The translations under genes were made by a program, and so were the position numbers. The notes under the pieces are model-generated. The model saw nothing but the letters and a program-made list of their open reading frames with translations. It was not told the origin of the DNA and made no database searches. From contig DUQO01000029.1 of the NCBI GenBank assembly GCA_012837765.1, positions 1 through 33,664 of the forward strand: a DNA stretch of 33,664 nucleotides. The letters run 5' to 3'. Numbering within the stretch: the stretch's first letter is position 1; every line of letters starts with the position of its first letter. This DNA comes from Mollicutes bacterium. GTDB lineage: Bacteria > Bacillota_I > Bacilli_A > RF39 > UBA660. This document shows, piece by piece, positions 1 through 7,265 of this stretch.

Positions 1-2
1 AT

Positions 3-101
3 AAATTACACGAATATTATAGGTTATCTTGGTTAGATTCTGCTGAAAAAGAAGTTGTAAACAAAACAAATGGTTATGCTAAAACATTAATTAGGAATTA
101 A
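3..101 (+). CDS. C-terminal tail of an unidentified protein (5'-truncated by window edge)
   Basis: The third forward frame is open from the left edge to a TAA at 99-101 and gives 32 residues ending in YAKTLIRN. The stop is followed immediately by a strong hairpin plus T-run, as expected at the end of a transcribed gene, so I take this as a real gene end. It converges on queA. The fragment is mostly charged and polar, with a Tyr pair near the edge and no motif I recognise. Its function cannot be assigned from so few residues. Confidence 0.55.
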   Translation, partial: KLHEYYRLSWLDSAEKEVVNKTNGYAKTLIRN

Positions 102-124
102 AAAAAGTGCGAAAGCACTTTTTT
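101..124. terminator. Bidirectional rho-independent terminator
   Basis: A ten-base arm AAAAAAGTGC and its complement GCACTTTTTT flank a GAAA tetraloop. A-tract and T-tract lie on both sides, so it can end transcription of the plus-strand gene on its left and of the queA operon on its right. It overlaps the queA stop codon. Confidence 0.85.
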
Positions 125-1148
125 ATTTTATAAACATACTATCTCCAAATGAGAAAAAGCGATATTCTTCTTTTACAGCTATGTTATAAGCTTTCATAAT
201 CTTATCTTTACTAGCAAAAGCACTAACTAACATTATAAGAGTCGATTTTGGTAAATGAAAATTAGTTATTAAAGCATCAATCGCTTTAAATTCATATCCT
301 GGGTAAATAAATATATCTGTCCAGCCACTACACTCTTGAAATTTATTATACTTGTTTATTATTGTCTCTAATGTTCTAGTAGTTGTTGTACCAATACTAA
401 TAATTCTTTTTCCTAATTTTTTCGCTTCATTTAAAATTAAAGAAGTTTCTTTAGACATCTCATAATATTCAGAATGCATTTTATGTTGATTTATATCTTC
501 AACTTGAACCGGTCTAAAAGTACCAAGTCCTACATGAAGGGTAATAAATACTATTTTTATACCCTTTTCCATTATTTCCTTCATTAATTCATTTGTGAAG
601 TGAAGACCTGCTGTAGGAGCAGCTGCACTACCAGGACTCTTAGCATATACTGTTTGATAACGGTTTTTCTCTTCTAATTTCTCATGAATATAAGGCGGAA
701 GCGGCATTTCTCCTAACTTATCTAGAATTTCATATAAAATACCTTGATATAATAATTCAAAAGTTTTAAGTCCGTCTTGTCCTTCTTTAATACACTTTGC
801 TTTTAAAGTATCATTACCAAAAGTAATAACGGTTCCCTCTTTTACCCTTTTTGCCGGTTTAACTAAACATTCCCAATTATCTTTTTCTATATTCTTTAAA
901 AGTAATAATTCTATAACAGCTCCTGTTTCTTCTTTTATACCTATAAGTCTTGCTGGAAGAACTTTAGTATCGTTTAGTACTAAAACATCACCATTATTTA
1001 AATAATCAATAATATTATTAAATTTTTTGTGTTCGATATTACCTGTTTTTCTATCAAGTATTAAAAGACGTGAATTATCACGTTTTTTAAGTGGTGTTTG
1101 AGCTATTAAATTTTTAGGTAATTCATAATCAAATTCATCTATTTTCAT
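123..1148 (-). CDS. queA: S-adenosylmethionine:tRNA ribosyltransferase-isomerase QueA
   Basis: QueA transfers and isomerises the ribosyl moiety of S-adenosylmethionine onto 7-aminomethyl-7-deazaguanine at tRNA position 34, making epoxyqueuosine in the cytoplasm. The 341-residue product is full length for the family. It opens with the usual [11 protein letters not shown] segment followed by LIAQTPL, and carries the diagnostic [15 protein letters not shown] stretch in the middle and [15 protein letters not shown] near the end. It is the last gene of the ruvA-orf-ruvB-queA transcription unit and ends in the shared terminator. The ruvAB-queA neighbourhood is also found in Bacillus, where tgt usually follows; tgt is absent here. 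Nothing in the sequence looks damaged. Confidence 0.97.
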   Translation of the reverse strand: MKIDEFDYELPKNLIAQTPLKKRDNSRLLILDRKTGNIEHKKFNNIIDYLNNGDVLVLNDTKVLPARLIGIKEETGAVIELLLLKNIEKDNWECLVKPAKRVKEGTVITFGNDTLKAKCIKEGQDGLKTFELLYQGILYEILDKLGEMPLPPYIHEKLEEKNRYQTVYAKSPGSAAAPTAGLHFTNELMKEIMEKGIKIVFITLHVGLGTFRPVQVEDINQHKMHSEYYEMSKETSLILNEAKKLGKRIISIGTTTTRTLETIINKYNKFQECSGWTDIFIYPGYEFKAIDALITNFHLPKSTLIMLVSAFASKDKIMKAYNIAVKEEYRFFSFGDSMFIK

Positions 1149-1152
1149 GATA

Positions 1153-1378
1153 TCATCCCTGTACTTTTTCTTTTTCTTTAAGATTTTGCAGAATTTTTAT
1201 ACGCTTTCCCCTATCACCATGTTCCTTATCATATGAAAACATTTTTAAAAGCGTACAAGGAAATAACGGGCACAAGCCACAGTGTTCTACATTAAGAAAC
1301 TTTACATCCCTTACACTTACAATTTTCTTTGTATTCACAGTTTTTGCAATCTAGTCCACAATATCCATATTAGTGCAT
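1153..1378 (-). pseudogene. Decayed DUF3795 cysteine-rich protein
   Basis: The ORF track shows only 61 residues from a GTG, but their CGLCPLFPC and FSYDKEHGDRGKRI segments match the C-terminal half of DUF3795 proteins as I know them. Upstream in another frame lies the matching N-terminal half, YGYCGLDCKNCEYKENCKC, ending in CKGCKVS and a TAA. A good AGGAGG site precedes an ATG at 1378, but the third codon is TAA, and a +1 frame change near 1290 separates the halves. The usual residues between CKGC and EHCG also seem to be missing. Several independent lesions make a dead gene more likely than one sequencing error. The intact family is a small Cys-rich, probably metal-binding protein of unknown role. 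It lies between ruvB and queA in the same unit. Confidence 0.75.
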
Positions 1379-1387
1379 CTTTTCCTC

Positions 1388-2392
1388 CTAAAATAATGAT
1401 CCATCTTTAGTAATATTAAAATGTTTATAAGCAAGCTCTGTAACTACACGTCCCCTTGGTGTTCGTTTCATAAAACCAGTTTGTAATAAATATGGCTCAT
1501 AAACATCTTCTATTGTTGTCACTTCTTCACCTATTGATGCTGCAACAGCTTCAAGTCCTACAGGACCTCCATTAAATTTGTTGATAATTGTCAACAGTAA
1601 TTGATGGTCTGTATCATCAAGTCCACTTTCATCAACTTTCAATCTATCAAGAGATGTCTTAGTAATTTCTAAATCAACATTCCCATTACCAAGAACTAAT
1701 GCAAAATCACGAACACGTTTAAATAACCTATTAGCTATACGAGGTGTACCTCGACTTCTTTTGGCAAGTTCTAAAGCTGCATCATCTTCTATTTCAACTT
1801 CCATTACTCTACTAGTTCTTTTAAGAATAGTTACTAATTCTTCTACTGTATAATAATTTAATTTAGCTATAATACCAAAGCGATCTCTTAAAGGACTAGT
1901 TAAATCACCGGCTCTTGTTGTAGCGCCAACTAAAGTAAATGGTGGCAAATCAATTTTAATATTGCGAGAACTGCCTTCCCCACCTACTATAATATCCAGT
2001 GTAAAATCTTCCATAGCCGGATATAATATTTCTTCAATATATCTTGGCATACGATGAATTTCATCAATAAATAACACATCACCAGGTTCAAGTGTTGAAA
2101 GAATAGCAGCTAAATCACCACTTTTTTCAATTGTAGGACCACTTGCTGTTTTAATATTAGTACCAAGTTCATTAGCAATAATGTATGCGAGAGTTGTTTT
2201 ACCAAGACCAGGAGGGCCATATAATAATACATGATCTAATGACTCATCCCTCATTTTTGATGCTTCAATAAATACTTTTAAATTTTCTTTCACATCTTTT
2301 TGACCAATATACTCATCGATACTATCTGGTCTAATTGTTTTTTCAAAAGTATCTTCTTCTAACTTTCGATTTGTAACGACACGTTCTTCCAT
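1388..2392 (-). CDS. ruvB: Holliday junction branch migration helicase RuvB
   Basis: RuvB is the AAA+ motor that, as hexamers held by RuvA, drives branch migration of Holliday junctions in recombinational repair. The 334-residue product is complete. The N-terminal [11 protein letters not shown] segment is followed by Walker [10 protein letters not shown] near residue 60, Walker B LFIDEIHR near 105, and a sensor I / arginine-finger region with [17 protein letters not shown] near 155-170. A C-terminal winged helix ends in [16 protein letters not shown]. The gene starts five bases after the stop of the unknown ORF, and its GAGGTG ribosome site lies within the end of that ORF. RuvC is not encoded here, as expected for many Firmicutes, which use RecU. 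Confidence 0.98.
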   Translation of the reverse strand: MEERVVTNRKLEEDTFEKTIRPDSIDEYIGQKDVKENLKVFIEASKMRDESLDHVLLYGPPGLGKTTLAYIIANELGTNIKTASGPTIEKSGDLAAILSTLEPGDVLFIDEIHRMPRYIEEILYPAMEDFTLDIIVGGEGSSRNIKIDLPPFTLVGATTRAGDLTSPLRDRFGIIAKLNYYTVEELVTILKRTSRVMEVEIEDDAALELAKRSRGTPRIANRLFKRVRDFALVLGNGNVDLEITKTSLDRLKVDESGLDDTDHQLLLTIINKFNGGPVGLEAVAASIGEEVTTIEDVYEPYLLQTGFMKRTPRGRVVTELAYKHFNITKDGSLF

Positions 2393-2396
2393 CGTT

Positions 2397-2804
2397 TCAC
2401 CTCTTTTTGTTATTTGATTTTTGGAATTTTAGAGTTTTTTGTTTTGCTTTTACTTTAAACAAATTAATCTTTAGTATTTTTATTGGATTGAAACTTAATC
2501 TATAAAACATCATATTTAAAAATAAGGAACTATATTTAACAATATTTTGAATATTAACTATTTCTTCATTTGCAATAATATAACTTGATGTATGGTTAAT
2601 AACAAAAGTCATTACTTGATCTAAATTATTATCAATTTTATTTTTAATCATATAATCATATAAGGTCTTACAAAAAATATAATGTTCATTATAATACACA
2701 TTGTTATCAATATTAAAAAGCTTAGTTTTTTTATTTAAAAAAGTATATGTTTTGTCAGCTACTTTATCTACCAATTTTTCATCAAATGAAATTACATTAC
2801 TCAT
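2397..2804 (-). CDS. Unknown 135-residue protein inserted between ruvA and ruvB
   Basis: I do not recognise a family. The start codon overlaps the ruvA stop by four bases, and the stop abuts the ruvB ribosome site, so the three genes are translationally coupled and co-transcribed from the promoter ahead of ruvA. The protein has a polar first half ([18 protein letters not shown]), a middle rich in Ile, Asn and Tyr, and a strongly basic tail ([19 protein letters not shown]) that could bind nucleic acid. One hydrophobic stretch near residues 88-105 ([15 protein letters not shown]) is short for a membrane span. Bacillus places bofC near this locus, but I see no similarity. It is intact and coupled, hence probably expressed. 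Confidence 0.7.
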   Translation of the reverse strand: MSNVISFDEKLVDKVADKTYTFLNKKTKLFNIDNNVYYNEHYIFCKTLYDYMIKNKIDNNLDQVMTFVINHTSSYIIANEEIVNIQNIVKYSSLFLNMMFYRLSFNPIKILKINLFKVKAKQKTLKFQKSNNKKR

Positions 2805-3355
2805 TTTAATAACAAACGTAAAGCTTCCTTTATTTGTTCTTCAATTGATAAATCATGATTTACTTTTGGAATAATTTTATTTATATCATTTTGTTTATAA
2901 CCTAAGCCTTTTAACACTTCGAACAATTCATCATTATTATCAATAGTTAATTGTTCTTCACTTGCCACTAATTTACCTTTTAAATCTAAAATAATTTGCT
3001 TAGCTAGTTTGTCTCCTATTTTGGGGAACTTTTTTAAATATAAAATGTTTTCCCTTTCAATAGCATCTATTATTCCGTTAACAGAACCAGTAGCTAACAT
3101 AGGGAGAACCATTTTTGGTCCAACTCCCTTAACTTCAATCAATCTTAAAAACAACTTTTTTTCTTCGAATGTTTTAAAACCATATAAAGATAGTTCATCT
3201 TCTCTAATATGTTGATATATATATATTTTATACTCTTCGTTCTCATGAAAAATATATGGATTAGGGGTTGCAATGTTATATCCAATTCTATTATTTTCAA
3301 GCGTTATATGTGTTGGTCCTATCTCTGTTATTTTTCCATGTATATATGAATACAT
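2801..3355 (-). CDS. ruvA: Holliday junction DNA-binding protein RuvA
   Basis: RuvA tetramers clamp the four-way junction and load RuvB. The 184-residue product is slightly short but complete. The N-terminal OB fold begins MYSYIHGKITEIG, residues around 45-60 contain YIYQHIREDELSLYGF, and two helix-hairpin-helix motifs follow (LIEVKGVGPKMVLPML and LKKFPKIGDKLAKQI). A three-helix C-terminal domain that contacts RuvB is recognisable from EVLKGLGYKQNDI onward. It is the first gene of the operon, 24 bases downstream of an extended -10 promoter, and its stop overlaps the next start. Confidence 0.96.
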   Translation of the reverse strand: MYSYIHGKITEIGPTHITLENNRIGYNIATPNPYIFHENEEYKIYIYQHIREDELSLYGFKTFEEKKLFLRLIEVKGVGPKMVLPMLATGSVNGIIDAIERENILYLKKFPKIGDKLAKQIILDLKGKLVASEEQLTIDNNDELFEVLKGLGYKQNDINKIIPKVNHDLSIEEQIKEALRLLLK

Positions 3356-3378
3356 ATCATCACTTCCTAACTACATCA

Positions 3379-3387
3379 ATTATATCA
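3379..3387 (-). promoter_or_regulatory. Extended -10 promoter of the ruv operon
   Basis: On the minus strand TGATATAAT gives a perfect -10 hexamer with the TGn extension, about 24 bases upstream of the ruvA ATG. The -35 region is only T-rich (TTTTTA at 17 bases), which an extended -10 can compensate. No LexA-type operator is obvious beside it. Confidence 0.6.
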
Positions 3388-3401
3388 TAAAACCACATTA
3401 A

Positions 3402-3427
3402 TAAAAAAAGGAGTTTTTATTCCTCCC
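3402..3427 (-). terminator. Probable weak terminator after the Flp-type pilin gene
   Basis: Minus strand: GGAG and CTCC arms around a nine-base loop, then seven Ts, overlapping the pilin stop. The stem is only four pairs, so it is weak. Confidence 0.45.
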
Positions 3428-3635
3428 AATAATTCTTTTTTTCTTCACACCTAGCTTCACCTGGCGATTTTCCTTCAACATATTCTTTGTCAACAAGGGA
3501 ACACGAAGATTTTGTAATGGCATCTTTCAAATATCCACCAAAAACCGTTACAATACCAATTGCAATAACTGTGATTAAGGATATAATCAACACATATTCA
3601 ATCAATGCTTGTCCCTTATTCAACAAAAACTTCAT
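3417..3635 (-). CDS. Small Flp/class III-signal-peptide prepilin
   Basis: The 72-residue product has the layout of Flp/Fap-type (type IVb) prepilins. A very short basic leader (MKFLLNKG) ends in Gly, followed by QALIEYVLIISLITVIAIG, with Glu and Tyr at the positions expected after the cleavage site, and then FGGYLKDAI as in Flp pilins. Cleavage is predicted after Gly8 by a prepilin peptidase. The hydrophobic helix would form the pilus core or stay in the membrane before assembly. The C-terminal tail is polar, with two Cys (SSCSLV and EARCEEK) that could form a disulfide. No Tad assembly genes are in the window, so assembly must use products encoded elsewhere, or the protein is a lone membrane peptide. 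GGTGG precedes the ATG. It is transcribed away from the DUF192 gene. Confidence 0.75.
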   Translation of the reverse strand: MKFLLNKGQALIEYVLIISLITVIAIGIVTVFGGYLKDAITKSSCSLVDKEYVEGKSPGEARCEEKKNYWEE

Positions 3636-3658
3636 GACTGACCACCTTTATTCCTACA

Positions 3659-3699
3659 ATTATAGTTTATAGTTTATAGTTTATAAAACAAATTGTCAA
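3659..3699 (-). promoter_or_regulatory. Promoter region of the Flp-type pilin gene with repeated -10 boxes
   Basis: A consensus TTGACA (3699-3694) lies upstream of four evenly spaced -10-like hexamers: TATAAA three times, then TATAAT at 3664-3659. Spacings from TTGACA are 8, 15, 22 and 29 bases, so none is the ideal 17. The heptamer repeat creates the boxes. Which box is used cannot be told from sequence. Confidence 0.5.
3661..3685. repeat. Heptanucleotide tandem repeat TATAGTT, about 3.6 copies
   Basis: Three perfect copies of TATAGTT plus TATA lie head to tail inside the promoter of the pilin gene. Slippage would change the distance between TTGACA and TATAAT in steps of seven. Confidence 0.9.
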
Positions 3700-3721
3700 T
3701 ATCATAGTTATTTGTTATGAT
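3693..3721 (+). promoter_or_regulatory. Promoter of the DUF192 gene
   Basis: TTGTCA at 3693-3698, a 17-base spacer and TATGAT at 3716-3721, about 15 bases before the ATG. Its -35 hexamer overlaps the -35 of the divergent pilin promoter (TTGTCAA read both ways), so the two promoters may exclude each other. Confidence 0.6.
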
Positions 3722-3736
3722 GTTTTTGGTGGTATA

Positions 3737-4045
3737 ATGAAAATAAACGTAAAACAAATAAACATAGAGATAATTGAGTGTGATAATATAATTAAAAGAC
3801 TGTTAGGATTTATGTTTAAAAGGAAAAAAATAACATACGGTTTAAGATTTAAAAAGTGTAACTCAATCCATACATTTTTCATGTTTCAACCTATTGATGT
3901 GATTATGACTGATATCAATGATAATATTTTATATACTTATGAAAATCTAGAAAAAAACAAAATTATATGGCCTAAAAAAAACGTTTATAACACATACGAA
4001 CTTCCTCTTGGAAGTATTGAAAAATTAAAAAAACTTAATAAATAA
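3737..4045 (+). CDS. DUF192 family protein
   Basis: The 102-residue product has the compact DUF192 pattern: a LLGFMFKRK segment near residue 22, then SIHTFFMFQPIDVIMTDIND (a variant of the family FWMKNT-xPLD-hIFID core), and a late YNTYELPLGSIEKL that matches the conserved P-x-x-YVLELPxG end. Family members are often exported or lie near secretion and pilus genes. This one has no signal peptide. GGTGG lies four bases before the start, and the leader is only about ten bases long. It is divergent from a prepilin gene and shares its control region, which suggests a related function. The biochemical role of DUF192 is not established. Confidence 0.75.
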   Translation: MKINVKQINIEIIECDNIIKRLLGFMFKRKKITYGLRFKKCNSIHTFFMFQPIDVIMTDINDNILYTYENLEKNKIIWPKKNVYNTYELPLGSIEKLKKLNK

Positions 4046-4069
4046 AACACTATTAATAGTGTTTTATTC
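4042..4069. terminator. Bidirectional terminator between the DUF192 gene and obgE
   Basis: A perfect 28-base palindrome (AATAAAACACTATT and its complement) overlaps both converging stop codons and gives U-rich ends in either direction. Confidence 0.85.
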
Positions 4070-5335
4070 TCTATATTCAAAAATATAATCAAGTATTTTT
4101 ACTTCATCACCATCTTTGGCACCTAACTTTTTAAGTTCATCATCGATACCAATAGTTTTTAATTTTCTAGCAAAGCGAAGTGTGGCATCATTAGAAGTAA
4201 ATTTTGTCATTTTAAGAAGACGCTCTATTTCTTCACTTCTAACATACCAATAACTACCTTCTTTTGTAATAGTAAATGGTTTTTCTTGTTTAAATTTATA
4301 TAAAACATGTTTTTCCATTTGTTCCTCATTATATAATGGAACATTAGGTGTCTTATCTAAAATATCAGCCAGAGCTATTAAAACTTTATCTAATCCTTTG
4401 TTTTGAATAGCACTAACTTCATATACGGGAACATCTACCTTTTCTTTAAAACTTGCTAATTTTTCATTAGCGCCTTCAATATCCATTTTGTTGGCAATAA
4501 TAATTTGATCTCTTTGTAATAATGAATGATTATAGGCTTTTAATTCGTTGTTAATAGTAACATAATCGTCATACGGAGCTCTTCCTTCAAAGCCGCTCAT
4601 ATCAATTACATGAGCAATAACTTTAGTACGTTCGATATGCCTTAAAAAGCGATCTCCTAAGCCTTCTCCTAAAGATGCACCTTCAATTAAACCGGGCAAA
4701 TCAGCTACCACAAAAGATCTATTATCGATAGTTTTTACAACACCTAAATTAGGTGATAAGGTTGTAAAATGATACTCTGCTATTTTAGGTTTAGATGCTG
4801 ATATCATAGATAATATTGTTGATTTACCAACACTTGGCATACCAACTAAACCTACATCAGCAAGTAATTTTAATTCTACCTTCAAGGTTCTTTCTTCTCC
4901 TGGTTCGCCATTTTCTGAAATATCAGGTGCAGGACGTAAAGCAGTGGCAAAGGCTTTGTTTCCTCTTCCACCCCTACCTCCATTTGCAACAATTACTTCT
5001 GAATCTTTATGGGATAAATCAGCAATAATAAGATCTGTTTCCAAATCTTTAATAACGGTTCCAAGAGGCACTTTAATAATAACGTCTTCAGCAGTTTTAC
5101 CTGTTTGATTTTTGCCAGAACCGTTCTCACCTTTTTTACCTTTAATTGTTTTATTATATCTAAGATCAAGTAATGTTCTAAGCCCTTCATCAACCTTAAA
5201 AATTATATTACTACCTCTACCTCCATTACCGCCATCAGGTCCACCATTAGGCACATATTTTTCACGACGAAAAGAGGTACAACCATCTCCACCCCTACCA
5301 GCTTCTACTTTTACTGTAACTTCATCAACAAACAT
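4064..5335 (-). CDS. obgE: Ribosome-associated GTPase Obg/CgtA
   Basis: Obg is an essential GTPase that binds the 50S subunit and links its maturation to the stress response. The 423-residue product shows all three domains. The glycine-rich Obg fold covers residues 1-158 (VEAGRGGDGCTSFRREKYVPNGGP). The G domain follows, with GMPSVGKST (G1), TTLSPNLGVV (G2), DLPGLIEGAS (G3) and NKMD (G4). The C-terminal OCT domain begins around residue 340 and ends in GDEVKILDYIFEYRE. In Bacillus obg follows rplU-prp-rpmA, and the same order holds here, with an extra broken gene between rpmA and obg. It has its own promoter and ends at the convergent terminator. The region opposite this gene gives several shadow ORFs. 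Confidence 0.97.
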   Translation of the reverse strand: MFVDEVTVKVEAGRGGDGCTSFRREKYVPNGGPDGGNGGRGSNIIFKVDEGLRTLLDLRYNKTIKGKKGENGSGKNQTGKTAEDVIIKVPLGTVIKDLETDLIIADLSHKDSEVIVANGGRGGRGNKAFATALRPAPDISENGEPGEERTLKVELKLLADVGLVGMPSVGKSTILSMISASKPKIAEYHFTTLSPNLGVVKTIDNRSFVVADLPGLIEGASLGEGLGDRFLRHIERTKVIAHVIDMSGFEGRAPYDDYVTINNELKAYNHSLLQRDQIIIANKMDIEGANEKLASFKEKVDVPVYEVSAIQNKGLDKVLIALADILDKTPNVPLYNEEQMEKHVLYKFKQEKPFTITKEGSYWYVRSEEIERLLKMTKFTSNDATLRFARKLKTIGIDDELKKLGAKDGDEVKILDYIFEYRE

Positions 5336-5359
5336 ACATATTACCTTCTTCCCATAAGT

Positions 5360-5388
5360 ATTCTATCAAATGAATTAATATATGTCTA
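5360..5388 (-). promoter_or_regulatory. Promoter of obgE
   Basis: Minus strand TAGACA, a 17-base spacer and TAGAAT, about 25 bases before the obgE ATG. Each hexamer matches consensus in five of six positions. Confidence 0.5.
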
Positions 5389-5407
5389 TGAAAGTTTTAA
5401 AAAACAA

Positions 5408-5908
5408 TTATTTAAACTTATAAACTTTGTCTTCCTTTTCTTTATCTATTATTCTATTTTTAAAATCACAATAAATTTTTTCATAATCACTAGTATCATA
5501 ATCTTTTATAAAATTACTATACAGTTGTTGAACAACATAATACGATAATGTTGTTTTTATAATCTTAGTATCCTTAAAATTATAATCACGATCTTCAATC
5601 AATTTTCCACAATCTAAACAATAACACTTAATATATCTTCGAATTTCATAAGTATCTATATATTCATTAGCATAACACAATATATTATGATCACAGTGTT
5701 TCTGATGTAGAGAGATAAGTTGTTCTTCTAACTTAGCAATCCCTCTATGTATTTTATTTTGTTCTTCCTTGTATTAAATATACCTTTTGACTTCAGGATT
5801 TGCTTTTAAATGCCTACCAACATTAATATAACTATCCCTTGCCTTACATAATAAAAGTCTGTATTTTTCCTCAAGTTTCCTTAATTGTTCTTTAATACTA
5901 TCGTCCAT
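5408..5908 (-). pseudogene. Coiled-coil/zinc-ribbon-like gene interrupted by one in-frame TAA
   Basis: The ORF track lists 90 residues from a TTG, but the same frame is open upstream to an ATG at 5908 with an excellent AGGAGG site, broken only by TAA at 5776-5774 (codon 45). Read through, it encodes 166 residues. A charged, probably coiled-coil N-terminal half (MDDSIKEQLRKLEEKYRLLL) is followed by cysteine motifs KHCDH, then LCY, then IKCYCLDCGK, which look like a zinc ribbon, and a polar tail. I do not recognise the family. It occupies the slot between rpmA and obg, where Bacillus has spo0B, but I see no Spo0B features. Either a recent nonsense mutation or a base-call error explains it. The downstream part could be made from the TTG only if it had its own ribosome site, which I do not see. 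Confidence 0.7.
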
Positions 5909-5955
5909 TTAATTTCCTCCTAACTAATATTATTAAAAAAACAAAATAATTGATA

Positions 5956-6237
5956 TTATTTTGTTTCATATACACTCACTTGTTTACGGTTCTTGCCAAT
6001 TTGTTCAAATTTAACATAACCTGATATTTTAGCATAAACAGTATCATCTTTTCCGATACCTACATTCTTACCAGGATATATTTTAGTACCCCTTTGACGA
6101 TAAAGAATTGAACCACCTGTTACAAATTCTCCATCTCCAGCCTTTGCGCCAAGTCTTTTTGATTCTGAATCACGACCATTAGTTGTAGAACCTTGGCCCT
6201 TTTTTTGTGCAAATAATTGAATATTAAATTTTATCAC
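5956..6237 (-). CDS. rpmA: 50S ribosomal protein bL27 with cleavable N-terminal extension
   Basis: bL27 sits near the peptidyl-transferase centre. I place the start at a GTG at 6237, eight bases after AGGAGG; the track's start overlaps that ribosome site. This gives MIKFNIQLF followed by AQKKGQG, the Firmicutes arrangement in which a nine-residue leader is removed after the Phe by the Prp protease so that the functional N-terminus is exposed. The body contains the expected [17 protein letters not shown] and [12 protein letters not shown] segments. The last residues before the stop are VSVYETK. It follows prp directly. A U-rich end follows but no strong hairpin. Confidence 0.96.
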   Translation of the reverse strand: MIKFNIQLFAQKKGQGSTTNGRDSESKRLGAKAGDGEFVTGGSILYRQRGTKIYPGKNVGIGKDDTVYAKISGYVKFEQIGKNRKQVSVYETK

Positions 6238-6250
6238 GGAATACACCTCC

Positions 6251-6550
6251 TCAATTTATCTTAACGTTTTTTGGATAATCTTTTTCTAATTCACTTAACA
6301 TTAATAGCATGTTGTTTAATAATTTGTTAGTTATATCATCTTTTTTTATAACATTAATTATAACTTCATCCTTATTTTCTACATAATCTATCGTTTTTGA
6401 TAAAGATAAAATGCCATTGATAGTTGTAATAACAGTGGCACTTACAGCAGCACAAACAATATCTCTGCCATAATCATCGTATTTAGCATGACCATGAATC
6501 CTTATTTTATTTATCTGGTCATTTTGTTTTTCTACATAAATTTTTATCAT
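6251..6550 (-). CDS. prp: Ribosomal-processing cysteine protease Prp
   Basis: Prp (YsxB/DUF464) cleaves the N-terminal extension of bL27 in Firmicutes and related bacteria. The 99-residue product has the conserved catalytic pair: His in [12 protein letters not shown] near residue 20 and Cys in [10 protein letters not shown] near residue 33. The rest is typical of the family (INGILSL, then a C-terminal [17 protein letters not shown]). It lies between rplU and rpmA, the standard position, and its target leader is visible in the next gene (NIQLF before AQKK). This makes a self-consistent enzyme and substrate pair. Confidence 0.93.
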   Translation of the reverse strand: MIKIYVEKQNDQINKIRIHGHAKYDDYGRDIVCAAVSATVITTINGILSLSKTIDYVENKDEVIINVIKKDDITNKLLNNMLLMLSELEKDYPKNVKIN

Positions 6551-6559
6551 TATATATAC

Positions 6560-6862
6560 CTATAATGATACAACTTTTGTAATCTTAACTCTAGTATATG
6601 GTTGTCTGTGACCTTGTTTTTTATGTGAATTTTTCTTTGGACGATATTTGAAAATACTGATTTTTTTCTTTTTACCATGTTTAACTACTGTGCCTTTTAC
6701 AACAATGTTAGAAAAATATGGTTGGCCTGCTACACCATTAACCATTAAAACTTTGTCAAAAACTACTTCTGATCCTACTTCAGCATCTAGTTTTTCAACA
6801 TGGATTTCAGAACCCTCTTCAACATAATATTGTTTTCCACCAGTTTCGATAATTGCTTTCAT
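6560..6862 (-). CDS. rplU: 50S ribosomal protein bL21
   Basis: The 100-residue product matches bL21 throughout. It begins MKAIIETGGKQYYVEEGSEI, has EVGSEVVFDKVLMVNG in the middle, and ends with the rRNA-binding segment KYRPKKNSHKKQGHRQPYTRVKI. It is the first gene of rplU-prp-rpmA, preceded by GGGAGG at eight bases and by a roughly 90-base structured leader that probably provides autogenous control. Confidence 0.97.
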   Translation of the reverse strand: MKAIIETGGKQYYVEEGSEIHVEKLDAEVGSEVVFDKVLMVNGVAGQPYFSNIVVKGTVVKHGKKKKISIFKYRPKKNSHKKQGHRQPYTRVKITKVVSL

Positions 6863-6952
6863 AAACTTACCTCCCTTAAACTAAGACTCGCCTATAAGGT
6901 ACATAAAATGTTTAAAACCTTTGTCGTGCGGTTGTAGACCGAGGTCTAACTA
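6863..6952 (-). ncRNA. Probable L21 leader (5' UTR regulatory structure of rplU)
   Basis: Between the predicted start of transcription and the rplU ATG lie about 90 bases that are less AT-rich than the surrounding intergenic DNA. They contain a stable hairpin UAGAC-CUCG-GUCUA followed by ACCGCACGACAAAGG and AGGCGAGUC segments. A structured L21 leader at this position is an established Firmicutes element. I judge this by position and structure only, without a covariance model. Confidence 0.5.
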
Positions 6953-6958
6953 TCAGAA

Positions 6959-6987
6959 ATTGTATCACATAACACCTTGTAAGTCAA
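6959..6987 (-). promoter_or_regulatory. Promoter of rplU-prp-rpmA
   Basis: Minus strand TTGACT, 17 bases, TACAAT. Transcription would start near 6952, giving the structured leader. Confidence 0.75.
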
Positions 6988-7151
6988 ACAAATACTTACT
7001 CTGTCTTATATATTTTATGCAATTCTTTAAAAAAACTAAAAAGTTTTATTTTTTTGTTGTCATTTTAAGACCATCACGTTTCTCTTACCTATTGTCTAAA
7101 TTAATAATTAAATAACATTTAAATATCTTATTGCTTTAAATTCGAACATAA
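6988..7151. other. AT-rich non-coding stretch
   Basis: Between the rplU promoter and the terminator downstream of the tRNA there is no credible gene. The track's 64-residue plus-strand ORF begins inside the rplU leader and has no ribosome site. A weak AAAACT/AGTTTT hairpin with a T-run near 7026-7050 is the only structure seen. Confidence 0.5.
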
Positions 7152-7188
7152 AAATAGATTGTTCCTTCTTCAAAGTAACAACCTATTT
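7152..7188 (-). terminator. Probable terminator downstream of tRNA-Leu
   Basis: Minus strand arms AAATAGGTTGTT and AACAATCTATTT pair over twelve positions with one G-U, around a 13-base loop, followed by a short U-rich stretch. It lies about 80 bases past the tRNA 3' end. Confidence 0.5.
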
Positions 7189-7265
7189 CTAACTGTTTTA
7201 TATTAAATAAATACCAATCCCTTATAACTATAAAAACTACAAGGAGATAGCAATATTTTCATATT

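Noticed and set aside
3661-3685. Heptamer repeat as a CRISPR array or phage attachment site
   Set aside because: Units are seven bases with no spacers, no leader and no cas genes, and they sit inside a promoter.
4816-5357. Three ORFs in other frames of obgE
   Set aside because: Out-of-frame or antisense readings of the conserved Obg glycine-rich domain, without start signals.
5774-5776. TAA in the zinc-ribbon gene as recoding (read-through)
   Set aside because: No read-through context or downstream RNA structure stands out. A mutation or sequence error is simpler.
5408-5908. Degenerate spo0B, suggested by position before obg
   Set aside because: No histidine-phosphotransfer helix or Spo0B-like segments; the Cys motifs indicate a different protein.
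6921-7115. 64-residue plus-strand ORF
   Set aside because: Starts inside the rplU leader, crosses its promoter, has no ribosome site and a composition like translated AT-rich spacer.
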